Part shown: in pieces, positions 26,249 through 34,700 of the stretch
How the letters are laid out: every line of letters starts with the position of its first letter
Position numbering within the stretch: position 1 is the stretch's first letter
Source: Arthrobacter globiformis
GTDB lineage: Bacteria > Actinomycetota > Actinomycetes > Actinomycetales > Micrococcaceae
Assembly: GCF_030817195.1 (NCBI RefSeq)
Contig: NZ_JAUSYZ010000002.1
Location: 1-64,000, forward strand
Direction of reading: 5' to 3'
DNA length: 64,000 nt
Notes under the pieces: generated by a model
What the model was told of the DNA's origin: nothing
Seen by the model: only the letters and a program-made list of their open reading frames with translations
Databases searched by the model: none
Position numbers and translations under genes: made by a program

Positions 26249-26458
26249 TCAGCCGATGTTTTCCAGCACCAGGTCAGTGACTGCGCACTGCAGTGCATTC
26301 AGGTCGATCCCGGCGAAGGGAAGAATTTCATAGATGAAGGCATCGAAGTCAAAAGGGTGACAGTCTCCGCCATGGTTCCAATACAGGATCCATAGGTCGA
26401 TCAGGGCCAGTTCCTCCTGTTGCAGGAGGTTCCTGGCGGTGAACCTCAGCTCTTCCAT
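26249..26458 (-). CDS. Small acidic hypothetical protein
   Basis: A 69-aa protein beginning MEELRFTARNLLQQEEL. It is leucine/acid-rich with aromatic residues (LWILYWNHGGD, FDFDAFIYEIL), a composition typical of a real cytoplasmic small protein and unlike the antisense frame. The ATG at 26458 has AAGGA upstream. A TTG at 26464 would add two residues. No family recognised. Confidence 0.55.
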   Translation of the reverse strand: MEELRFTARNLLQQEELALIDLWILYWNHGGDCHPFDFDAFIYEILPFAGIDLNALQCAVTDLVLENIG

Positions 26459-26698
26459 GACCAATCCTTGCTTCTGCTACCTACACCCCACAAGACCGGC
26501 AAGCGCCAGGAAGACAAGATTTTGGAACTGCCCCTTCTTGGTCTCGCGCGGAGAAGAAGTGTGGCTTGGCGTGCTGGGTCGAGCTGGAACAACGCCCGCA
26601 GCAGAAGCCGCCCGGTTCCGCGACAGGTCAACCCCTGACCGCCCCGGTGATGGCCGAAGGTCAGGGGTTGGCTTGGTGCGGCAGCTGGTTGGTGATTG

Positions 26699-26946
26699 TC
26701 AGCGGCGGGTTTCGATGTTCCGGGAGAGCAGTATCGCCAGGGCGATCATGGCGAGGCCGAGGATGAAGTGCAGCCAGTTGTCGGCGTTGTTGACAGGGAC
26801 GAAGTTCGCGGGGTGTCCTGGCCGACGAGCAGTTCGTAGAGCCAGAGCACCAGGTAGATGACGCCGCCGTAGAGAAGGAAGTTCCTTGCCTGGCTGCGGG
26901 TGAGGGCCTTGAGGATGCCTGCGGCCCCGAAGATCAGGTGCAAGGC
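26699..26946 (-). pseudogene. Broken DUF4383 membrane protein gene
   Basis: The minus strand reads HLIFGAAGILKALTRSQAR, LLYGGVIYLVLWLYELLVGQDTP, then slips frame near 26808-26814. In the next frame it continues ANFVPVNNADNWLHFILGLA and ends ILLSRNIETRR with a stop at 26699. Joined, these give the C-terminal two thirds of a DUF4383-type membrane protein, common in actinobacteria. The N-terminal membrane segments are absent upstream of 26946. It therefore has a 5' deletion and a one-base frameshift, unless the frameshift is a sequencing error. Confidence 0.75.
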
Positions 26947-27073
26947 CCTCTGCCGTTCCGCAAATGATGGACAGGGTCCAGGGGCCGGTTCACAATGAGG
27001 GGTGTGATGGCTCGGCCCCTGATGTTCCGATGCACCGCGGTCCGGGGCGCCGATCGGTCATGGAGGAGGACTA

Positions 27074-27442
27074 ATGCGGATGGCATTGATGAGGGCCGCT
27101 GTTTTCGCTGCCCTCATTGGAAGTATGTTTTGGATTCCCCCCGCGGCCGGTACCTCCGGCGGACTCGGAGCCGCGACCAATCAGATTTTGGTCGCCTCGC
27201 CGGGGGTTTCCCGAGGACAGCAGCCTTCTCCTACTGACGCTCCGACGGGGCCCACTCCAGCGCCGACAGGAACAGCAACTCCGGCTGAATCTTCACCGCC
27301 TTCCCCCGCAGGTCCCAGCAACACCGGGACGGCCCAGAGCAGTGACGGCACCGCCCTCGTGATAGGGGCCGCGATCATCTTGATCGTTTTGCTCGTGGTG
27401 TTTTATCTCTGGAGACGGCGGGGGTCGGTGAGGGACCTTTAA
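27074..27442 (+). CDS. Secreted Pro/Thr/Ser-rich protein with C-terminal anchor
   Basis: A 122-aa protein with an N-terminal signal peptide (about residues 1-26, ending near PPAAG), a low-complexity Pro/Thr/Ser/Ala linker, and a C-terminal membrane helix (ALVIGAAIILIVLLVVFYLW) followed by RRRGSVRDL. This layout suggests a small surface protein held in the membrane, with most of the chain outside. GGAGGA precedes the ATG. No LPxTG motif. Function unknown. Confidence 0.65.
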   Translation: MRMALMRAAVFAALIGSMFWIPPAAGTSGGLGAATNQILVASPGVSRGQQPSPTDAPTGPTPAPTGTATPAESSPPSPAGPSNTGTAQSSDGTALVIGAAIILIVLLVVFYLWRRRGSVRDL

Positions 27443-27968
27443 GGGCAGGAATAGCGGCAGAGCAGGGTGGGCAGCGGGCACCGTGGGGGCACTGGCACCC
27501 TTGCCTGACGGGACAAAAGTACCTGCTTGTGCTCGCTCCAGATGACTGGCCGGGCCACTTTTCGTAGTGGATTCATGGACGGGAGACGTGCTCAGGGATC
27601 ACCTTTTTCGCCGTAGTATCACGGAAAGGTCACCAACCAGGGCGTGGAGTTCGTGCAGGATTCGGAGACCCGCATCCGTGCTGGCGTTGCGGGTTGCTGC
27701 AGCCCGGGTGTGCTCCGAGATTAGAGCCGAGATTTCGGCGCTTTCCGGAGGGTACCGGAAACTTCGATTGCCGTTCACGTCGGCCCAGGAAGGTGCCCTC
27801 ACCGAGGGCCTTGGGATGAGAGGCTCTCCTAAGCGGGTCTCGCTTCAACGATGAGCCGCAGTGTTCGGGCGGCAGCAGCCCACGGAACGTTCCCCTACCG
27901 CTGGCATATCCTAGGCTGACATAAACGACACAAAGCTGTGGCCTAAGTCAGGGAAGGACTCCGCTGTA
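27443..27968. other. Intergenic, possible very small gene
   Basis: A minus-strand frame at 27599-27802 (67 aa, containing SAEISALISEHTRAAATRN and LRILHELHALVGDLSVILR) has a helix-like pattern and could be a small protein. However, its GTG start lacks a ribosome site. Nothing else is evident. Confidence 0.3.
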
Positions 27969-28241
27969 ATGACTGTCAAGGATCAGTGGGACCGGCTCGA
28001 TCCGGGCACAAAGAAGTGGCTCCTGGATAATCCGGGATGCCTGATCCTGCCGCATTCCATAACAGCAGTCATCCGTGAAAAGTCCGGCCATGACATCAAG
28101 TGCGATCAGCACGGGCAGATGATGTTGTCCCCGCAGGACCGGGACTTCATCCGTTCAAAGGCCAGCGGCGCAGCGACCACAGCCCCCGGCCACCTCCCCG
28201 GCGTTCTTCAAACGCCGACAACCGGCCTTTCGTCAACCTGA
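27969..28241 (+). CDS. Small hypothetical protein
   Basis: A 90-aa protein beginning MTVKDQWDRLDPGTKKWLLDN, with IREKSGHDIKCDQHGQMMLSPQDRDFI in the middle and a Ser/Thr/Pro-rich tail. The first 65 residues look like a folded cytoplasmic domain. AGGGA stands before the ATG. No family named and no operon partner. Confidence 0.6.
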   Translation: MTVKDQWDRLDPGTKKWLLDNPGCLILPHSITAVIREKSGHDIKCDQHGQMMLSPQDRDFIRSKASGAATTAPGHLPGVLQTPTTGLSST

Positions 28242-28301
28242 AGGGGCACGGGGCACAAACCAGGTTGAGGCGGAGTATGGGGCGTGGGTGTTGCAGGCTC
28301 C

Positions 28302-28580
28302 CTAGATCAGGTCGGGCGCACTTGAAAGAATGTAATCCGCGGCAGCCGGCCCAGTCATTGAGAGGGTGTTCTGTCTAGGGACGATGCCTCTGGCGCCCAG
28401 CCCCGCCCACAGGGCATCGGCCGACTCAGGAGGACACCCATTGAGCGCGCACCAGCTGGTGTAGAGGCCGAACAGCTGTTCTTCCCCCAAGCCCTTCTCG
28501 CTACCAGGGTCAGCCGTCGTTGCTTCCCGCAGGAAGTCATCAAAATGGGTTGTACTCACGCCAAAGCTTTCCCTAATCAT
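28302..28580 (-). CDS. Hypothetical protein
   Basis: The frame is open from 28694 but the convincing part starts at ATG 28580 (MIRESFGVSTTHFDDFLRE). It continues with LGEEQLFGLYTSWCALNGC and a likely winged-helix-like end (ADALWAGLGARGIV). A region of the form LYxxWC...NG is seen at the C-termini of some phage/plasmid replication proteins, but the resemblance is weak. The gene stands alone at the left edge of the accessory island. Confidence 0.5.
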   Translation of the reverse strand: MIRESFGVSTTHFDDFLREATTADPGSEKGLGEEQLFGLYTSWCALNGCPPESADALWAGLGARGIVPRQNTLSMTGPAAADYILSSAPDLI

Positions 28581-28694
28581 GTTCGTTACCTGGGGTCCAG
28601 GGTTCCCGATAGCAGTACCTGAAACTGCTGACCCGAAGCTATCTGCACAGCGTTCTTCCTGTCCAGTGACTCGCATCCGATGAAAGCCAAGCAA

Positions 28695-29020
28695 AGGCCG
28701 AATCGCCGATTATCGACGGCACAGTGAGCCCGTCCATTGGCCACCAGATGCGGGAATCTCTCACACAGTGGGAGTCAAAATCGAACGCCGATAATCCACG
28801 TTATGTAAAGTAAGTAGGCTGATAGTTTCCAACGCCATCTTATTCAGCTTAATCCACCCCGCCATCAGTAAGCCATGACCGCTGCCGCTGCATTCACCGG
28901 ACAACGCCTCGCCCCTTGGCTTCGGATAATCCCGCCCCAGTCAAGGAGAGAACCGCGTATCTGCGCGGCTGGCCCGCGTCTACACGCTGATTCCCACCGA
29001 CTTACCGATATGGTCGAATC
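28695..29020. other. Intergenic, left edge of accessory island
   Basis: About 325 bases with an AT-rich stretch near 28790-28860 that could hold a promoter for the 29021 gene. No gene seen. Confidence 0.35.
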
Positions 29021-29644
29021 ATGATTGAGCCTGATAGCTCCCCGCCTGTACCGGGCAGTATTGGTATTGGTGTTGTAGACGGTGGCTACAACGACGAGTC
29101 CCAGACTGAAGGCATCCGCCAGGAAGTGCAGGACTGGCTCCGCCGCGCGGGGCTCAGGGCAAGTCCTGTTGACATACCGGGCACGGGAAGCGCAGTCGGC
29201 CCGTTTATGGAGAGCGTGGTTCAGAATGTATGGGCCTCACTCCTTATCCTTGCTGCATCCAAGGCTATCGTCGCGACGAAGAACATGCGGGACAGGAAAC
29301 ACCGCCGGAAGCTCCGCGGGGCGCAGCGGCCTTGTCTTATACAAATCTGGGACAATCGAGGGGCTGAGCGTGATGCCGTAGAGCTCCTACGCCTTCTGCC
29401 TGACATCCACATGCAACTTGAACAGGCCTTCCCTAACAGGATGTATTCCTTTTTTATGATGTCGGCCCTAGATAAGCCAGACATCCAGAGGCTGCACATA
29501 AAGCTGGAAGACTACGATGACCTCCGCCTCACCACGTGGCAGGCCAGCAAGATGCTGTATCGAATGTCGAACACACCTTTTGCCTTCATGTACTTGGAAG
29601 CCGGCCCGTACGGCTCGAGGCGAATCAGCCTCAACGCCATTTAG
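29021..29644 (+). CDS. Unknown protein with one membrane segment (island gene 1)
   Basis: A 207-aa protein not matching any family I know. Residues 1-60 are soluble (IGIGVVDGGYNDESQTEGIR, DWLRRAGLRASPVDIPG). A single hydrophobic segment follows at about 70-85 (ESVVQNVWASLLILAASKAIVA), then a basic patch (KNMRDRKHRRKLR). The C-terminal domain of about 105 residues is probably cytoplasmic (PCLIQIWDNRGAERDAVELL, HIKLEDYDDLRLTTWQ). The pre-membrane motif E-x-V-V-x-N-V-W-A-S-L recurs in the next gene. No strong ribosome site before ATG 29021. It could be a membrane-tethered sensor or effector (inference). Confidence 0.65.
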   Translation: MIEPDSSPPVPGSIGIGVVDGGYNDESQTEGIRQEVQDWLRRAGLRASPVDIPGTGSAVGPFMESVVQNVWASLLILAASKAIVATKNMRDRKHRRKLRGAQRPCLIQIWDNRGAERDAVELLRLLPDIHMQLEQAFPNRMYSFFMMSALDKPDIQRLHIKLEDYDDLRLTTWQASKMLYRMSNTPFAFMYLEAGPYGSRRISLNAI

Positions 29645-29920
29645 CCCCTGAGGAACGAAACGGCCAAGAAATTGCTGGGGCTGCTCCCGCCCCCCACCAC
29701 GGGTGCTCCTGAAGAAACGATAATCTCCGGCGTCCGACCCGCATTTGGATGCAGCCGTGAGGTCTCACACTCCAGAATTGGATGAGATCCGGTTGTGGCC
29801 GCCACCGTCACCCTTATTCGAGTTATGAGTAGTCCAGAGCCAGAGCGACTGCGGTCCCCTGTACGGCGGACCGATTATGCTTCCTAGAACTGGATCAATA
29901 GAAAGCTCTTGCTTAGTCTG

Positions 29921-30910
29921 ATGAACATTAACCTCGCAGCCTTCCTTATGAGTCTCCTCGCAGGATTGGCAATTCACTTATTTTTCAAGGTCATGAGGCG
30001 CCACGGACCAGCAGGACAGGGTGGAGCGGGCCAACGTCAGGCTCAGACGGCATATCTGTCCGTTTCCGATTATGTGGCCAACACACCCAGGCGCAGGCTG
30101 TACTACGTGGCTTTCAGGCATCTACCTCCTCTTATAGTGACGATGCTCCTGTGCGGCCTACTGAATAAGCTCTTTCCGGAACTCTGGACATTGCCTTATC
30201 TCCTTGCCGCGACATTTTCTTCGGTGTTGTTCGGGAGCTTTCGTGAGTCCTTACGACGAGATATTTACGTGTCCGAGCGCCTTGTACACATCTACAATGT
30301 AGTGGTTGTCAACTTGATGGCCGTGCTGACAGAGCCCTTCAGTCACTCACTCTGGTTAGCTGCAGTAACACCATCTCTTGAGGGGATTGTCGATAACATT
30401 TGGTCCTCCCTATTCGTCAGTCTCATAGTTATCGCCTTCTTAGAGTTCTCATCTCAGAAGCACTCTGCAAGCAGGGGAGAAGAACGTAGGGACACCACCG
30501 AACGTTTTGTGGCGGCTTCGCTAAGCAGCATTGAAGCAAAATTCGGCTCCCACGTTGATGCCTTGTGCGGGGATGATCTACTCCTCAGGCGGCTGATGAG
30601 GGCAATCCTGGTCTTCGAAGATATGAACCGACCGGCCTGGATACGGCTTATCGAACGCCTTCTTGTCAGGCTGCCTGGCATATCGATGACTGTCGGTGTA
30701 GCTCAGGTCAGCTCCGATCGCCCGCTCTCCGACTTCGACTCTATAACCCTTGCCCACAAGCTTTTGGTCGAAAGAAGCCAGCCTGGCTGCAGTTCGGCAA
30801 AACATGCAGACGAGGAAGAGAGGCTGAATCACCTGATCGGAACGTACAACCCGAACGTGAAGTACCTTCAGGATGTCATGTCTGTCTACAGGCTGGTTCC
30901 AGTCGGCTGA
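29921..30910 (+). CDS. Unknown multi-pass membrane protein (island gene 2)
   Basis: A 329-aa protein with about five predicted membrane segments: residues 5-25 (AAFLMSLLAGLAIHLFF), 65-85 (LPPLIVTMLLCGLL), 90-108, 130-150 and 160-180 (NIWSSLFVSLIVIAFLEF). A cytoplasmic tail of about 150 residues follows, with ERFVAASLSSIEAKFGSHVD and ILVFEDMNRPAWIRLIERLL. The motif LEGIVDNIWSSL resembles the pre-membrane motif of the 29021 protein. ATG 29921 is my choice, and the frame opens with TTG at 29909. Unrecognised family. Pore or membrane effector function is only a guess. Confidence 0.65.
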   Translation: MNINLAAFLMSLLAGLAIHLFFKVMRRHGPAGQGGAGQRQAQTAYLSVSDYVANTPRRRLYYVAFRHLPPLIVTMLLCGLLNKLFPELWTLPYLLAATFSSVLFGSFRESLRRDIYVSERLVHIYNVVVVNLMAVLTEPFSHSLWLAAVTPSLEGIVDNIWSSLFVSLIVIAFLEFSSQKHSASRGEERRDTTERFVAASLSSIEAKFGSHVDALCGDDLLLRRLMRAILVFEDMNRPAWIRLIERLLVRLPGISMTVGVAQVSSDRPLSDFDSITLAHKLLVERSQPGCSSAKHADEEERLNHLIGTYNPNVKYLQDVMSVYRLVPVG

Positions 30911-31055
30911 ATGCAGAGCACAACGGATGGTGCTGCCGACCCACATCATTATCAAGATCGCCTGGCACCGCCATGAGCATGGTCAGCTCGACTTCCTGAC
31001 CAAACGAATAATCGAAGCCTCGCACTAAACCCCGTCCCTAGGGCACTCCCCAGAC

Positions 31056-31265
31056 TTGGTGGATGAGTTCCTGAAACTGTTCGAGAACCCGCGCATATAT
31101 GTCATGGCTTATGGAAGCAAAATAAAGGTGAATGAGAGCACGATCAAGAAGTTTAGTTCCAGCGTTGCTCGCATGGAGGTCGTCTCGCTAAACAACCAGT
31201 TTCGGCAGATTAGCAGCGCAGAGTCGCAGGCTAAGCTCGGAATTTCGTGGATCAAGATCGTCTAA
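31056..31265 (+). CDS. Small hypothetical protein (island gene 3)
   Basis: A 69-aa frame with a natural-looking composition (EFLKLFENPRIYVMAYGSK, NESTIKKFSSSVARMEVV, GISWIKIV). The start is TTG 31056, without a clear ribosome site, and no domain is recognised. It could be the surviving C-terminus of a longer gene. The sequence is lower in GC than its surroundings. Confidence 0.4.
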   Translation: MVDEFLKLFENPRIYVMAYGSKIKVNESTIKKFSSSVARMEVVSLNNQFRQISSAESQAKLGISWIKIV

Positions 31266-31409
31266 AAAGTTCCACTGTGGAAGAGTGTCGTATCTGGTAT
31301 ACCTCTTTGGGCTCGGAGTGAATTTAGCCGACGGTGACGACCTCTGCAAGGGGCAGGAATTGGACCTTCGAGGCCGCAGGCCGAGGGGCAGCTGTTGAAG
31401 ACAGTCGCC

Positions 31410-31635
31410 TTAGCCCTCGCACTCGACGCAGTGGGAATGGCGGTTGCTCTCGCGCGCCAGTTGGGAACCGGGGGCGGACCAAGAAACAGGAATAACAGGT
31501 GAGCTCGCCCTTGCCCTGCGGGATGACTTGAACGATCAACTCCTCGGAGACAATTTCTCCCCCGGGAGTCAGCCCCTCATCGAGAGCGTCCGCTTCATCG
31601 AGCTCTGTCACGACGCTGCGGGTCATCAGTGGCAT
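31410..31635 (-). pseudogene. Frameshifted DUF4193-type zinc-ribbon gene
   Basis: On the minus strand the frame gives TELDEADALDEG, EIVSEELIVQVIPQGKGELT, then CYSCFLVRPR. A one-base insertion near 31463-31469 shifts frame. The next frame reads SQLARESNRHSHCVECEG and stops at 31410. Joined, the protein has the DUF4193 pattern with two CxxC pairs (CYSC and CVEC). DUF4193 proteins are small actinobacterial zinc-ribbon proteins, normally outside such islands. It lies antisense between island gene 3 and the STAND gene. Confidence 0.7.
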
Positions 31636-31722
31636 TTGCAGACTGCCATGTCCAGAGAACAGTTCTGGGATTCCTTGACGTCGGAACGGACTCCGTCGTA
31701 GTCGGCTATATAAACTATCGAA

Positions 31723-34700
31723 ATGCCAGCTCCCTCGGGTTTGAGTCCACTACGTACAGCCGCGCGCAGAGACTTGCAGTTCCTGATTCTGGGGCGTGTT
31801 GCTACTCCGGGTAAGCGGGCCGGGTCCCGGCTGTACAAGGACACTCGCTCCGCCCCAAATCTCAACCAATATGTAACGGCATTACTGAGGACCAAAATGC
31901 CGGATATTGAGCCGGACGATCGCTTCACCTGGCTGGTAATCACGCATGTGCTCCTGAGCGCCAGTGACGCGTCGTGGCCTGAAAACCGTGACCTCATCGC
32001 TGCGAAGCACCTGCTGGCCCTTGGTAACCGCGGGGAGTATCACGACGACCTGCCTGTTCCAGGACACGTCGACACGTTGGAAAGCGTTCGCCGTTCCCTG
32101 AAGCGTCCAGGGACCGCCAGGGACTTCGCGGAAAACATGACATTACGGAAAGCCTTCGTTGCACGGATTTTTGGCTTTTCGGACCCAGGAGTGCTCAAAC
32201 CAGGCAGCCCGTCCAGCGATCAGATCACAGGTGGCGTATTTAACGCAGTTGAGCGGTTCATCGAAAGTACCGGCACCGAGGAACTCACTGAGCTATTCGG
32301 CAGCCTGCAGCAAATCACTGATGAACCGCAAAGCGATGCACATGATTCCGAGGCAGTGTCTGCTGTCTCCATTCAGGACCCTGCCATTCCCCTAAACGTG
32401 AACCGGGTCCTCGCATTGGGCTACCGTCTTGAACAGGCCCTGGGGGCCTTCACCCAGGTACAGAGAGATGACGCGAACCGAGCGGTTGACTACGTCCGTC
32501 GTAATGTGGAGGACGGTATCTTGCAAAGGATGTCCGCACCCGTCGTCCGATCCAACATTCAAGTGGTAATTGGGGAAGCGGGCAACGGAAAGTCCACGCT
32601 GCTGTGGGGTCTTGCCCGTAGGGTTCGGAGCTTGGGAAGGCTGAAGCCCATCCTCGTTTCGGCTGCATGGCTGAGGGGTAACGAGCAAGACGGCCCCCTG
32701 CTTGAGCCGGAGGACCTTGTTGCTGCTGCAAGGAGTATTGACAACCTTGTGGTCCTCATCGACACCGCGGATTTACTTTTGCACGACGAGCGGGCACGCT
32801 TCCTGCTACTTCATGTCATAGAGCAATTGAGCTCAAAAGGTGCCCGGGTACTACTTACAACGCGGCCTGCCGAGGCGATACACCTACCGGAAGATTTTGG
32901 CACCAGGGTCTCTTTGGGCCTTTATGATCCGGACATGGAATTGCCCACGGCAGTTCGCTCATTGTCGTCAAGGTTTTGCCCTGACAGTGATGCGGAAATG
33001 ATTCGCGGTTCCATCAGCTCTGCGGTTACAAGAGGATTGCCGGTCAGCTCCGTTTGCCGATCGCCCCTCATGCTGAGGATGCTTTTTGAAGTATCCGGTG
33101 ACTCCGGGCCCCTCATGGACCTTGATGTGACGGCGTTGTATGAACTCTATTGGAAACAGCGTGTCCAGCAAGACTTGGGTCCAGGCCGAGACGGTGCCGC
33201 TTCCCACCATGACCTGAGCCGAACGGCTGGCCAGGTTGCCCTGCAGATGTTGGAACTCGGATCGCCCGAGGTTCAAGAAACAGAGATGGACTCCGTGTCG
33301 GAGGAAGGTGGGCGCTCCTCACTGCTGCTGCTGGAACGACGGAACATCCTCACCCGCACAGGCCCTCTCCTGTCCTTCTTTCATCAGACCATGTTCGAGT
33401 TTGCGGCGGCGAAAACCATTTTGCACCGCGACCCTGCCCTGGGCTTGCAAATTCTTCTCACCCGAGTCTTGGAGAGACCATCTGATTTATTCGTAGGGGC
33501 GGTGCTGGAGCAAGCGCTGATTCTGTTCGGCAAGCACAGGCGCCTTAGGCCAGATCTCTCGAAAGTCTTATCCATTCTGTGCAGCTCTGAGTTTGACAGT
33601 CTGCAGGGAATCGGCCTGATCGGTGTCGCACATAACTCTTGGGTCCATGCCACTGATGACGACCAAGTGCCTGGGTCGCACACCATTATCGAAGCACTTG
33701 AACGCCTCCCTGGGCCTTTGGTCCGTCAGTTCCTGCGGGCTATTCCTCGCATCGAACGCCTCGACATCGAACTCACGCTGCATCAGCTGTCAGCTGTTTG
33801 GGGTAGAAAGGAAGCAAGTCTTTGTCTCGAGGTACTTGAAACCGCAAATAAACTTAGACACCGCTATCCGACACAAGTAGCTACCTGGTTCAGGTTGGTG
33901 GATTGTTGCTCTTACTTCATCGACTGCCATCCCAAGGGCTTGGACGCTCCCGTCCTGCTGGAGTTACTTGAAGCACTTCCCGGTTATGGCTCTGCGAACG
34001 GGGTCGCCGCTGTCCGCAGCGCTTATCCACGGATACTGAAGAAGCTAGGAGCTACCGCTGGCCGCACGACCTTCCTTTCGATACTGGCGAGTATCAACCG
34101 GAATTGGTCACTCATAGGATCGCAAGAGTACCTCGACGAGATCGTGTCTGTTGTTGATTCTGTCCAAAGCGGAGCAAACAAAGCAGGGCGACCGATGCGC
34201 CCTCCGGAGGGGCGCATCGTTCAGACTGCACTCGCTCAGGTCTTGCTCGCCCAAGAACTGATCATTGACGAAGAATCGCCCGTCGAGGCTGAGGGCCGAT
34301 GGATGCATAGGGCTCGGGACCTGTGTTCGGACCTGGAACAAGATCCCCGAGGGACTCGGACCGGAGCGCGACTGACCTCCCTTGCGCTCTACGCGCGCGG
34401 GCTTGCCGACTCGGGCGGCGCTCTGAAGGCAATACTGGACGAAGTCATGGCTTTGCAGAACTGGCAGGCACTGCGGCAACTTCCCGTGAACTTCTTTGCC
34501 GTCATCTTAGAGCGCGAGTGCCAAGCTGCGGAGTTACTCGTTCCGCGGCTGATTAGCTGGTTAGGTTTCCTACCGGTCGAGCCCAATAAGGCGAAAAGCC
34601 TTCAGGACATCCAGGCCTCCGTTGCTCGTGCGACCCTTGCCGATGCACGAGTGAGCAAACGGAGCTTTCAAGCCATCTGCTTAGACATGGGTTCTGCGAC

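Noticed and set aside
28302..28694. Full 130-aa version of the 28302 gene
   Set aside because: The first 38 residues have no protein-like pattern; the ATG at 28580 is a better start.
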